Source: Tribonema minus (lineage: Eukaryota; Sar; Xanthophyceae; Tribonematales; Tribonemataceae). Taken from it: DNA of 64,000 bases. Positions 1-10,227 of this stretch are shown here, in pieces. The stretch covers positions 62,001 to 126,000 of the forward strand of contig JAFCMP010000526.1 in NCBI GenBank assembly GCA_017506865.1, given 5' to 3'. The notes below the pieces were generated by a model. The model did not search any database. It was given only the letters and a program-made list of their open reading frames with translations, and was not told where the DNA came from. Every line of letters starts with the position of its first letter. Within the stretch, counting starts at the first letter, position 1. Both the position numbers and the translations under genes were made by a program.

Positions 1-737
1 TGGGTTCAAGGCAGTGTGTTAGACTGACAGAGCGTCGCCATATGCAAGGTCAGATGCCAGCAATGCAATGTGCGGCTCATAACACAAAGCATGCATGAGG
101 AACTTGAAGTTCAGAAGTCATGCGCGAAGAGCTCGATGATGTCTCAATGACTAAACCAAGCAATGGGTGCGCAGTCATTCTGAAGACTGTGCCAAAGAAA
201 CTTATGCGCCTGGTCCCCATAGGTTCGTGTGCATTACGTCATCGAAGTTGACCTTGACTTCAACTTCAACTGCTCGCGCCGTGCCTCATTCTCTGCCATC
301 CTGCATCATCATAACCCTGATGTCATCAAATCCCAATGCCATGGAGACGTGTTACTGTAGCCACCATGTACTGTTTGTGCCGATGGCGCAACCTGATTGC
401 CGCAGGCACAGGCAGGCAGTGCAGGAGCTTCAGCATACCTACATGCGCCACATAAGCCATCATGGCATCAGACACCGCTGCCGGCTTGCCACACTTTGCG
501 AGCGCGAGCGGGCGGATCATCAGCTGCTAAGCCTAACCCAAACCCTATGTAACCGTAACCCTGCTCACATCTTGCCACATCTCCGCCCTACCTGGCGCGT
601 TATCAAACACGTCGCCCTCGCCATCAGAAACCGCACCACCTGCGCTCACGGCCTTCGCTGCTCTCGCCACGCGAGACCACACCACTTGTGCTGATGCCAC
701 AAGACCGCTCTCTCTCTCGCGCGCACTGCGTGACCAG
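1..737. other. Upstream region of the low-complexity gene, no confident gene
   Basis: No convincing complete gene is visible. Short open frames on both strands lack recognisable protein features. A TTCAACTTCAAC-type motif at about 257-271 recurs many times in the window. Near 530-560 there are degenerate CCCTAA-like hexamers. A pyrimidine-rich stretch ending in CCAG at 734-737 could be a 3' splice site for the gene that follows, in which case 5' exons lie here or left of the window. Confidence 0.4.
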
Positions 738-794
738 GCGGCGCAGGAGCTGTCGCCCATCGCGTACCCGCAGACGCCGGCGCAGACGGACGCC

Positions 795-3700
795 ATGAAG
801 GCGTGGCGCGTCGAGTTCGACGCCGACTGGGAGGAGAACGAGCAGCGCCGCGTGTTCCAGTCGCAGGACGCGCAGAAGCAGGTCAACGGCCACAACGAGG
901 ACTTCGCGCGCGTGAAGCACGCGCTCAAGGCCGCCGGGGAGCAGCAGGAGTCGCTGGACAAGCGGCGCAAGCACGTGGCGGCGGCGGCGGCGGCGGGGGG
1001 GGCGGCGGCGGCAGCGGCGCTCAGCAGCCGGCTTGACCACGACCTCACGCGCGAGGAGATGGAGGTGACGGCGCGCATGCAGGAGCTCAGCGTGGAGCGC
1101 CAGCTCGCGCACCAGCACCAGATGGGCGTCAAGCTCAACTTCCGCGCGTTCATGGTGCGCCTACTGCAGCGCCGCTACTGGCGCACGCGCGCGCTCTACG
1201 CGCGCCTGCGCTGCCTCAACATATCGCGCGCGCGCGCGGAGGCGCGCCTGTGCGGCGACGCCGCCGCCGGCCTCGCGCGCCTGCGGCTGCTGCTCACCGT
1301 CGCGGCGCTCGATGCGGCCGGCGCCGCCGTCGGCGCGTGGGCCGCGCAGCGCGTGGAGCAACAGCTGCTGCTGGAGGCGGAGGCGGAGGCGGACGCGGCG
1401 AGCGCGCGGCGGCGCAGGGAGGCGGCCGCGCGCAGCAGCAAGGCCGCGGCAGCGGCGGCGGCGGCGCGCAGCAGCGGCGACGGCGACGGCGGCGGCGCGC
1501 AGGACGGCGCACCCGAGGCGGCCAGCGATGCAGCAGAGGCGGCGGCGCCCGCGGCGCCAGCGGCGAAACCCGCGGCGCCAGCGGCGAAACCCGTCAGGCC
1601 AGCCAGCGCCAAGCAGCCTGCCGACACAGTGCTGGCAGCAGCAGCAGCGCCAGCGGCAGCAGTAGCGCCGGCGGCAGCGGCACCAGCGGCGCCGGCGAGC
1701 AGGAAACGGCAAGGGGTAGACCCCCTGGCGCCGGTGGGGGGGTGGGACAGGGGGATCGTGGAGGACGACGAAAGTGGCTTTGTGACCATAGCGCGGTCCA
1801 GGAAAGCGCGCGGCAAGAAGGAGCCGGAGCCTCCAGCCGCAGCGTTGAATGGCAGCAGCAGCGGCGGCAGCATGGGTCCTGCAGTTAGACCACAAGTGGC
1901 GGCCCCGGTAGCTGCTACGCAGAGGCCTCCTGCTGCTCGCGTGACAGCCGCACCCGCGCCTGCGGCCGCCGCCGCTGCCGCCGCCGCTCCTGCTGCCGCC
2001 GCCGCTTCCGCTGCACCTGCTGTTCCTGCGGTGGCGGTGGCAAGGGTCACGGTGGCACCGGCAGCAGCGCCACTCGTCCATGATGCTCACATTTGGCCAG
2101 AGCTGCCGAAGCTTGACCGCCCTCGTGCACGGCCTGCATCTGGTACGGCAGCGTCGCGACAGGCGGCTGCAGCAGCAGCAGGTGCGCCGCCAAAAGCACC
2201 AGCAGCGGCGGCACCGCCAGCAGCAAAGGCGACGCCACTGGACGCAAGGGCGCCTGTGTTCAGGCCGAAGATGGCATTGACAGCTGCCGCAGCTGCAGCA
2301 CCGCCGCTCCTGAAGGTGCCGCCTGCCGCGGCGGCAGCAGCCGCGGGGTCTTCAACGAAGGCGGCGCCGGCGCAAGCGGCAGCGCCAGCGTTTGACGCTG
2401 ATGCGGCATCGCCTGCTGTGCCAGGTGATCGGAAAGCGCCACCGCCGACGGCAGCATCGCCGAAGGCAGCATCGCTGAAGGCCGCATCACCAAAGGCGGC
2501 ATCGAAAGCGGCATCGCCCAAGGCGTCATCGGCGGCATCGGCACCACAGACAGCAGATGCTCGCCAGTCATCACCACAAACAGTAGCAGCAGCGGCGGCG
2601 GACAGCAAGCCAGCGAAGGGCGATGCTGCTGCCGCTGCGCCTGCTGCTGCTGACCAACCTGCCCCGGCTGCTGCTGCTAGTGCCGCTGCAGCAGCAGCTC
2701 CGGCCATCATAGCGCCAGAGGAGGAGGTGCCGCCCGCAGTAGTGGAGGCAGCAGCTGCGGCAGGGCCTCAGCCTGCGGCGAGCGCTGCCCCGGTGCAATG
2801 TACACAAGCACTCCCATTGGCAGCGCAAGCCGATGCCTTGCAGGACGAAGCAGCTGCCGTGCCCACGATACCTGCAGACGATGCCGCTGCGCCAGCGACG
2901 CCGCTAGCGGCGGCACCGCCGGCAGCAGCAGCGTCATCGGCCCCGGCCACCACCGCCGCAGCAGCACCACCACCACCAGCAGCAGCAGCAGCAGCGGATC
3001 AACCACCGCAACATCGGCACGAACCGCGGCAGCCGCAGCCGCAGCAGGAGCCGCCTGCGGAGGCGGACGACGTGCGCGTGCTGGAGGACGGCGGAGCGCT
3101 GCTGCCTACCATCAGCATCAATGGCATTGTCATACAGTTTGGTGCCGTCGACTCCAGCGAATTAGACTTCGACGCGCCTGGCAGTGGCGACGCAGCGGAG
3201 GCGTGCGAGGCGTACGCTGAGGGCATCCCCAACACGGACGGCGTTGTCGCTGACGCTGTTCCCAGTGAACGCGTTGTGCCAGCAGCAGAGTCACAAGCGC
3301 CAGCGAAAGCGCCAGCGGCTGTGGAGGCACCGCCAGCGGCAGTCGCGGCACCACCGCCGTCCCCAACGGCGGCGGCGACGCTGCCCGCTGCAGCAGCAGC
3401 TGCGGCGGCGCTCTCGCCGCCGTCAAATCCGCAGTCGCCGTCGCCGCAGGTGCAGTCTCCGCCGTCGCTGCACGCGCAGCTGGTGGGCAGCCCCGGCGCG
3501 GCCGCAGCGGCAGCGCCCGTGACGCCGCCGCTGCAGCAACGAGGCGCCTCTGATGAACCGCCCATGCCTTCTGGCATCACGGAGTTGGTGCTGCCAACCT
3601 CGCCGGCGATGGACGCCGCGCTGCAGCCGTCGGGCGGCGGCGGCGTGTACGGCCCGCAGCAGCAGCAGCAGCAGCAGCAGCTCGCGCCGTCCGGCAGCAG

Positions 3701-4889
3701 CGACGCTGCCATGGCGCCGGACGGCAGCAGCGGCGCGGACGCGGGAGGCGGCGCGCAGCAGCAGCAGCAGCCTGGCGGCATGGCCTTTGCGCACCCTTCC
3801 GCGCCGTATGCGCACCACCCGCATCACCCGCAGCAGCACAGGGGGGGCGGTCCGCACGCGCCCATGGCCGGCATGGTGCCCGTGGGCTACGGCCCGGGGA
3901 TGCACCCCCCTCATATGGGGCCCCCGATGGGCCCCCCGCAGATGCCGTACATGATGCCGCAGGGCGGCGGGGGCGTGCTGCCGCCGCAGCAGGGGGGCAT
4001 GAACATGCCGCTGCCGCCGCCGGGCGGCATCAACGGCATGCGGTCGCCGGCGGGCAACCCCCCGCCCGGCGCCATGCAGCAGCACCAGCAGCAGCCCCCT
4101 TTCTTCCCTGCGCAGGGCCCGCACCCCCCCTACAGCGGCCCGTTTGTGGGACCCCACAGTCCTGCCGGCGCGGCTGCGATGGATGGCGGGCGCGGCGGCG
4201 GCGGCGGACGTGGCGGCGTTGGCGGCGGCGGCGGCGGCAACGCGTATATGAACCCGCAGATGATGGGTCCCAATGGGCCGATGCTGCCGCCGCACATGAT
4301 GGGCATGCAGCAGGGCATGTACATGCCGTTCGTGCCGCAGCAGGGGTACATGGGGGGTCCGGTGCCCCCCGGCGGTTTCATCCCGCACCCGCACGCGGGG
4401 TACCACATGTACCCGCAGCACGGCGGGGGATTCCACCCGATGCAGCAGCAGTTTGCGCAACAGCCGATGCAGATGATGATGCGGGGGCCTCAGCAGCAGC
4501 AGGGCGGCATGGGCGGCGGCGGCGGCGGTGGCGGGGGTATGATGGGCTTCCAACAACAACCTCCGCTGCACCAGCAGCAGCAGCAGCAGGCGGGCGTGCC
4601 GCAGCAGCAGCTGCCGCCGCCGTCGTCCCCGCTGCCGCAACAGCAGCAGCAGCAGCACACGCCGCCGCTGCAGCCGTCGACGCCGCAGACGGCGGCGCGG
4701 CGCAGCGGCGGCAAGAGCTACAGCGGCAAGGCGAAGCGGGGCGGCATGCCCCGCGGCGGCCCGCCGCTGCAGGCGAAACGGCTAGCCGGGGGGAGGGGGG
4801 AGGGCATAGGGGGGAAGCAGGAGGGGGGGGACACGGGCGGGGGTCCAGGGGGCTCGCCAGGGGCGCCGCCACCCCCTGCAGCACCGTGA
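795..4889 (+). CDS. Ala/Gln/Pro-rich low-complexity protein, function unknown
   Basis: I do not recognise the family. The 1364-codon frame starts at ATG 795 and ends at TGA 4887-4889. Residues 1-220 are charged and helix-prone, with many Arg, Glu and Gln, probably coiled coil. Residues 220-760 are alanine-rich with Lys/Pro spacers and a basic SRKARGKKE patch near residue 335. A short ordinary-looking stretch with ISINGIVIQFG lies near residues 770-785. The C-terminal 500 residues are a His/Met/Gly/Pro/Gln-rich tail with polyglutamine, ending in an Arg/Gly-rich basic tail. Such tails are typical of RNA-associated or condensate-forming proteins, but that is only a guess. The frame stays open upstream of 795, so the protein may begin earlier if CCAG at 734-737 is a splice acceptor. 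Long open frames on the minus strand are GC-driven shadows. CDT1 lies 1.1 kb downstream on the same strand. Confidence 0.65.
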   Translation: MKAWRVEFDADWEENEQRRVFQSQDAQKQVNGHNEDFARVKHALKAAGEQQESLDKRRKHVAAAAAAGGAAAAAALSSRLDHDLTREEMEVTARMQELSVERQLAHQHQMGVKLNFRAFMVRLLQRRYWRTRALYARLRCLNISRARAEARLCGDAAAGLARLRLLLTVAALDAAGAAVGAWAAQRVEQQLLLEAEAEADAASARRRREAAARSSKAAAAAAAARSSGDGDGGGAQDGAPEAASDAAEAAAPAAPAAKPAAPAAKPVRPASAKQPADTVLAAAAAPAAAVAPAAAAPAAPASRKRQGVDPLAPVGGWDRGIVEDDESGFVTIARSRKARGKKEPEPPAAALNGSSSGGSMGPAVRPQVAAPVAATQRPPAARVTAAPAPAAAAAAAAAPAAAAASAAPAVPAVAVARVTVAPAAAPLVHDAHIWPELPKLDRPRARPASGTAASRQAAAAAAGAPPKAPAAAAPPAAKATPLDARAPVFRPKMALTAAAAAAPPLLKVPPAAAAAAAGSSTKAAPAQAAAPAFDADAASPAVPGDRKAPPPTAASPKAASLKAASPKAASKAASPKASSAASAPQTADARQSSPQTVAAAAADSKPAKGDAAAAAPAAADQPAPAAAASAAAAAAPAIIAPEEEVPPAVVEAAAAAGPQPAASAAPVQCTQALPLAAQADALQDEAAAVPTIPADDAAAPATPLAAAPPAAAASSAPATTAAAAPPPPAAAAAADQPPQHRHEPRQPQPQQEPPAEADDVRVLEDGGALLPTISINGIVIQFGAVDSSELDFDAPGSGDAAEACEAYAEGIPNTDGVVADAVPSERVVPAAESQAPAKAPAAVEAPPAAVAAPPPSPTAAATLPAAAAAAAALSPPSNPQSPSPQVQSPPSLHAQLVGSPGAAAAAAPVTPPLQQRGASDEPPMPSGITELVLPTSPAMDAALQPSGGGGVYGPQQQQQQQQLAPSGSSDAAMAPDGSSGADAGGGAQQQQQPGGMAFAHPSAPYAHHPHHPQQHRGGGPHAPMAGMVPVGYGPGMHPPHMGPPMGPPQMPYMMPQGGGGVLPPQQGGMNMPLPPPGGINGMRSPAGNPPPGAMQQHQQQPPFFPAQGPHPPYSGPFVGPHSPAGAAAMDGGRGGGGGRGGVGGGGGGNAYMNPQMMGPNGPMLPPHMMGMQQGMYMPFVPQQGYMGGPVPPGGFIPHPHAGYHMYPQHGGGFHPMQQQFAQQPMQMMMRGPQQQQGGMGGGGGGGGGMMGFQQQPPLHQQQQQQAGVPQQQLPPPSSPLPQQQQQQHTPPLQPSTPQTAARRSGGKSYSGKAKRGGMPRGGPPLQAKRLAGGRGEGIGGKQEGGDTGGGPGGSPGAPPPPAAP

Positions 4890-6032
4890 TTTGGGTAGGC
4901 GAGGTATGTTGCGGTGGTTTGGCAGAGGTGCTGCGGCCGCGTTGCGCAGCGGGCGGCAGCAGTGCTGAGCGATGCTGCAGGCCGTTTTGATGGCGGCGAC
5001 GTTGATGCATGCTGCTGGATAGTGTCATAGAGGTTGCGGCTCGGTTGTTGGCGCGCACAGCAGCAGGGGGAATAGGGGTTTTGTGGGCAGTAGCAGCCTC
5101 TCGGGCGCCGCTTGCAGGCAAATGACAACAGCGCACGCACGTCTGTCGACTTGCTTATCGTTGTGCTCACTTGAGAGTGCCATGTTTGCAATGTTCATGT
5201 CTCAGCGTTTGAAATTGCGTTAATGGTATTGCATCACTGTTGCGCAGGTGGTGCAACTGCAGGCATATCATTGCCCGGTGTGCTCAACGGGCAATCAAAC
5301 CAGGTAGTCGAAAAACTGTTTTCTCGAATCATGTTGAAATTTCTATCATGCAACAACAACACCAAGCATGCATGATGAATCTTTGTCATTCCCCAAGTGA
5401 GAAGGGTGCTGCAGCTGCAACACTTCATGATGACACAGTTTTATTCATGACATGCGGTCTCTGCAATAGTTTACGATGAGGCAAGCATCAACTGCAGATT
5501 GATGCAACCAATTGAATGACAATATGGCAGCAGCAGCAGCAGCAGCGTTGTATTGAAGACAAAGAGTATGATGATGTCAGCATGATGCACACTCCCGCAG
5601 TATGAAACCGAGCTTCGGAGCAGCTCCCACTCATGCACAGGATCAACATAATGTTGCCTATGTGCACCACACAATTGGACCATGCATGCTGATGGCAACA
5701 CATTCAGTCTGTTTTTCCACTTTGGTTCATGTTCTACAGAACTTCCTGAGACAGAGAGTGGCACATACACGCCTGCATGATCAACTCCGAAACATGTGGA
5801 GTGAGGTTGAAGGTACCGCGTCATATATGTACACACCATGTGCCCACTTATTTATGATGAATACTTTTGGTCGGTCAAACAGCAGCAGGGGGGTCACTTT
5901 CTTGAAGTTAACAACAAGAAAATCTCGTGCTCGCGCCCTTTTTTGCAGTCGAGAGTTTCCATCGGTACACTGCCCTGGATTCACGCAGGCAAGCCGATAT
6001 TAAGAGGTTGGGCTCGCCAGTAGTTTGTACTG
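4890..6032. other. Intergenic region between the low-complexity gene and CDT1
   Basis: About 1.1 kb with lower GC than the flanking genes. It should hold the 3' end of the upstream gene and the CDT1 promoter. I saw no conserved protein frame, RNA gene or strong repeat beyond short CAG runs near 5527-5545. Confidence 0.5.
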
Positions 6033-7595
6033 ATGTCACAGCAGCCCAAGCGAGCCAATGCAGCTGGCAAGCGTAGTCGAACGCCCTCCCCGGCGCACCA
6101 GCTCGTGCCCACTCCGCCAGCGGCGAAGCGGCGAGTGCCATCGTCGGCGGCGTCATCAGCAAGATCGTCAACAGCAGCGCTGAAAACGCCGTCGCCGTAT
6201 TCAAAGAGTGCGGCAGGCAGTCCCGGCAGCAGCAGATGGAGTACGCACCCAATGCCGGGCTCTGCGCGTCGAGCCGCTACGCCATCGCCGACGTCTCAGG
6301 CAGCGGCAGAGCTGAATGAAGCAAGCAGCATTGTCAACAGCCTGAAGCGGCTGCCTGCAGCTGGCACGCCGGCGTCTTCAACGCCGACCAGCTCCACGAC
6401 TGCAAATGGTGTCGTGACACAGGACTCTCAGCAGCAGCAGCAGAAGCAACCACCACTGCAACCGGTTCACCTGCTGCAGTCAATGTTCAACTCCCTGGAC
6501 AACGTCATCTGCCTCGCACGGCTCAGGAAGCAGCTGTGCACGTTCGAGCGCATCAAGCCTCAGGTGCAGCGGTTCTGCGGCCGAGAGTTCACCCTTCAGC
6601 ACCTCGCTCGGATCCTGACCGTTTACCCCACCGCCTTCAGGATGCACAGAGTCCCCGTGCCCGGAGCCCATGCGCAGTCCGAACAGCACTTTGACATCGC
6701 ACTTGACTTGGACGATGACGACAGCATCAGAATCGTTACGCCCTTGCGCGCGGAGCTGAAGCTCAACGAGCGGCGGCAGGAGTTTGCGCGGCGGCTGCGA
6801 GACGCGACGGCGCAGCACTGCCGCTGCGCCACCATTGCCGCCGAAGCTAGCACAGACGCAGCTGCTGCCGGCGACCTTGCCACGGCCGGCGCGTGCGAGG
6901 GCGGCTGCATTCCGACGGCGCCGCTGCCGCCGCTGCACCGCGCCGCCGCCGAGACCACGGCGGCGGCGGCGCGCGCCCCGAACCTCACCGCGCACGTCGC
7001 CGCGCTGACGCCGCCCGACCCCGACTCCCCCTCACCCGCCGCGCCCGTGGACATGGACCCCATCGTGGCGCGGCTGCGCGCGCGCGACAGGGCGGCGGCA
7101 GCGGCGGCGGCGCGCCCCACAGCGGAGGTCGCCGCGGAGGAGCGGCGCCGCTGCGGCCTGCCGGCGCTCGCGGACGCGCTGCGCGCGTCCCTGCGGCAGC
7201 GGCGGCGCACGTCCGATTACCTGGCGGCGGTGGCGGCGGACCTCGCGGCGACGCTGCCGGCGCGCCTGCCGCCGCGCGAGGTCGCACGCCGCCTGCGCAT
7301 GCTGCCGGCGGTGGTGCCGGAGTGGTGCAGCGTGGACGACGGAGGCAGCGGCAGCGGCGGCAGCGGCGGCGGCGGCGGCGCCGCGCGTAAGCCCGTGCTG
7401 CGCGTGAACTGGGAGCTGGACTATACGGAGGTGCGCAGCATGCTGCTGTTCATGTTGACGGACAGCAACGACGAGGGTGCTGATGGCGGCGGCGGCGGCG
7501 GCGGCAGCAGCAGTAGCGGCGGCGGCAGTCGGAGTCACGCCGGTAGCAGCAGCATTGGCGCTGGTGCCGCGCGGCTCATGCAGGCAGTGCGGTGA
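6033..7595 (+). CDS. CDT1: DNA replication licensing factor CDT1
   Basis: A 520-residue intronless gene. CDT1 binds ORC/CDC6-marked origins and recruits the MCM2-7 helicase in G1, in the nucleus. Residues 1-145 are disordered with many Ser/Thr-Pro sites (RTPSP, LKTPSP, ATPSP) near basic clusters such as AAKRR, as expected for CDK-controlled licensing factors. Residues about 146-255 match the CDT1 central winged-helix region: MFNSLDNV, then TFERIKPQVQRF, then LARILTVYPTAF, then the LNERRQEFARRL helix. Residues about 340-480 match the C-terminal MCM-binding winged helix: DPIVARLRARD linker helix, then LPPREVARRLRMLPAVVPEW. Between them is an Ala-rich insert; Gly/Ser-rich segments lie at the end. 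I see no canonical N-terminal PIP-box degron. ATG 6033 is the first in-frame start. Family assignment rests on motif order recalled from animal CDT1. Confidence 0.88.
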   Translation: MSQQPKRANAAGKRSRTPSPAHQLVPTPPAAKRRVPSSAASSARSSTAALKTPSPYSKSAAGSPGSSRWSTHPMPGSARRAATPSPTSQAAAELNEASSIVNSLKRLPAAGTPASSTPTSSTTANGVVTQDSQQQQQKQPPLQPVHLLQSMFNSLDNVICLARLRKQLCTFERIKPQVQRFCGREFTLQHLARILTVYPTAFRMHRVPVPGAHAQSEQHFDIALDLDDDDSIRIVTPLRAELKLNERRQEFARRLRDATAQHCRCATIAAEASTDAAAAGDLATAGACEGGCIPTAPLPPLHRAAAETTAAAARAPNLTAHVAALTPPDPDSPSPAAPVDMDPIVARLRARDRAAAAAAARPTAEVAAEERRRCGLPALADALRASLRQRRRTSDYLAAVAADLAATLPARLPPREVARRLRMLPAVVPEWCSVDDGGSGSGGSGGGGGAARKPVLRVNWELDYTEVRSMLLFMLTDSNDEGADGGGGGGGSSSSGGGSRSHAGSSSIGAGAARLMQAVR

Positions 7596-8995
7596 CACTC
7601 AACTGTAGTTACTTGAGGGACATCATGCACTGCAAGTTTATGTACTTCAAGTTCAAGGCTGTATGCCCGCTGCACAGCATGCAATGTATGTGCTGTATAT
7701 GTCAATGAAGTCTCTACCAGATCATGAGCTCCCTTGCAGTCAGCTGGTGCTGCCTTGTCTTGGTGCCATCATGCAGTGCCATCATGATATCCATGCATGA
7801 CAGTGTCTCACGCTGCTCATGGGCTGCTGCACAGGTGTAGCATACAGTTCATGCGCTGCGTTTCAATGTGTCTCATTCAGTTCATGAATTACCTTATGTG
7901 ATGAGCGCGTGCCTTCATCGGATTGGCCGCATCAAAAGCTGCAAATTGTGATGTTTACACCATGCGCTGCCATCCGCAAATTGAGACAGCTTGAGCCTTG
8001 TTGGCTTTCTCAACAAGGCATGCGCGGCGATGTAAGGTTTGGCACGTTGCTTTAGTGTGATCACGTGTGCTTAAGCGGGTGAGCGCAGACGTACTCTGAC
8101 CGCATCTGAATCATCATATTCGGCCGGACCTCCAAACGACGAACGACCATACAACGAACGACCAACACCAAACAGTGTGCATGCACTATGCCTGGCAGCA
8201 GCAACGCAGTGAAGTGGTGAAAGGTGCACCATCAGAAAGAGCGCCTTGTGGAGGGTGTACACAATGTCATTGCGCTGCATGTTGAGCATTTTGTCGCCTT
8301 GCGTCGAGGACATGGACCCCCTGTAGTAGTACATATTGCGATGATCATCTTGGCGCTTTCACACCCTACACAAGAACCGATCTACAGCACAAAAACATGG
8401 GCGCGGAAAGAGGCTTACCCGTAATTGGCAGTACAGTTGTGGTGTTTGCGAACAGGAGTGCGTGCACACAACAGGCGATGTCACACACATGGTGATGATG
8501 CATGTCACATAATGTGCTAGCGCAAGCGGGCGCATTCATCGCGCGCTAGCGGCCTGGCCTCTACTGTACTGCATGCGTGCACTCATGGTGGAGCATGGCG
8601 TGCTGTGCTTGCTGACAGCATGCGCCGACACATCTCAGCATTTGCCGGTGAACGTTTGCATGCAGCGGACAGGACACAAGTGCGGTCACCGCGCAAAGGT
8701 CATTCATTCACTGCGGACCATTGTGACAACACGAGGGCAGATACCACTTGTCACGAAGCTCAGGCTGAGCCAACAGGTTAAGGCCAGGGTATGTGACTAG
8801 CAGCTACAGGCGCTGTGAAAACCAGCGCTGCCCTGCCCCCTACACGGATCAACTGACATGTTATGAGCCACAACTCTGCGGCCAGCCTCTATGCACGCGC
8901 AGTCACCTGACTCTGCCATTGCTGCTAGCACAGCTGCTCCTCTTTGCCGCCGCCCCAATGAGCCTCTTTTCCCGCCTCCCCCCCCTGCTCCACCT
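7596..8995. repeat. Diverged copy of the ankyrin-cluster intergenic unit
   Basis: No gene is supported. Much of 7740-8990 is a decayed relative of the spacer found between the ankyrin genes. Shared pieces include the TCATGGGCTGC...GTGTAGCATACAGTTCATG segment near 7817-7855, the ATTGGCCGCATCAAAAGCTGC segment near 7921-7945, and the ACAGCATGCGCCGACACATC segment near 8615-8635. The same order occurs at 10.5-11.5 kb and 13.2-14.2 kb, where copies are nearly identical to each other. So a fourth, older spacer unit sits on the left flank of the cluster. Confidence 0.7.
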
Positions 8996-10227
8996 TTAAG
9001 CCGGCGAAAACTGCGTGGGGCATCCACGCGCGCGCGCCCACTCCAGAACCGCGTGGTGCCCGTTGTTCGCAGCCCAGATGCATACGCGCTTGTCCCAGGG
9101 GCAGCCGTTCGCACGGGCCCACTGCAGCACCTCCAGGTGCCCGTTTGCCGCAGCCAAGAAGCAGATGCGACCGTCCCAGGGGCAGCCGTTGGCGCGGGCC
9201 CACTGCAACACTGCGAGGCGCCCGTGCTCTGCAGCCTTGTGGCACGTGTCAGCATAGCAGGGGCAGCCATTGGCGCAAGCCCACTGCAGCACCCCCAGGT
9301 GCCCCCCTGCCGCGGCGCCGCTGCACGTTTCGTGGTTCCACGGGCAGCCGTTTGCGCGCGCCCACTGCAGCGCCGCCAGCCGCCTGTGCAGCGCAGCCTG
9401 GCGGCACGTCTCCTCATCCTACGGGCACTCGGTGGCGTGCAGCCAGCGCAGCACGGCGACGTGCCCGTATTTGGCCGCAGCGACGCACGTGGCGCTGCTC
9501 CAAGGGCAGCCATTGGCTCGTGCCCACTGCAGTGCCTCGAGGTGCCCGCTGCCAGCAGCGCTGTTGCAGCTGTCCTCGCCCCAGGGGCACCCGTTCGCGC
9601 GTAGCCACTGCAGCACACCGAGATGCCCGCGCTCCGCGGCAATACTGCACGTTCGCGTGTCCCAGGGGCAGCCGTTTGCCCGCGCCCATTGAAGTACTGC
9701 GAGGCGCCCGCTGCCCGCGGCGGCGTCGCACGTGGTCGTGTCCCAAGGGCAGCCGTGGTCTCGCAGCCACTTCAGCAGCTTGAGACGGCCGTTGCTGGCA
9801 GCAGCGGCACAGCTGTCCACCGCCCAGGGGCAGCCGTTGTCTCGCAGCCACTGCACCGCCTCCAGGTGCCCCCCGGCGGCAGCCAGGCAGCAGTGGTCCG
9901 ACAGTAGGGGCAGATGGTACGTGGTGTAAACCAGGCGCAGGCCCGTGACGTCGCCGCAGCGTGCGCACGACCTCTGGGCCATGTCGGGCCTCAAGCCTTC
10001 CTGAGCGGCCCATTGAAGCAGGCTGGCACTGGCGGCAGCTTCAGCTGCCAACGTCAAGCGTGTTCTCTCGGCTGTGTGAGTCTGATCTATCACGCCAAGA
10101 AAGGTGCGGCAGGCGCTCCTGACCATGACCGTGGGAGTTAGAAAGGCAAGGATTTCCGAAACCAGGGTAAGCACCGGGTGACTACTGCCGCGCTCTTTTT
10201 CGTGCACCTGGCCTCGGGCTCTGCCAT
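8996..10227 (-). pseudogene. Ankyrin-repeat protein, left copy, broken
   Basis: The minus strand encodes about eleven repeats of roughly 26 residues with the pattern TCxxAAxxGHLxVLQWARANGCPWD, an ankyrin-type solenoid for protein binding. Two lesions are visible. First, an in-frame TAG at 9421-9419 replaces the TGG (Trp) found in the other two copies, while the same frame stays open to a TAA at 8996. Second, relative to the right copy there is a 1-nt deletion just after the ATG at 10227: the frame begun by MAEPEARCTKK closes after about 29 residues, and the repeat frame has no early ATG. The N-terminal part before the repeats (ILAFL..TVMVRSACRTF) loosely recalls an F-box. The C-terminal end (CPTQFSPA) differs from the other copies. 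Confidence 0.8.

Noticed and set aside
3423-4658. 411-codon open frame on the minus strand inside the low-complexity gene, and similar frames at 1161-2090 and 2999-3781
   Set aside because: They mirror the GC-rich repeat codons of the plus-strand gene, have no ordinary protein features, and the plus frame is far longer and continuous.
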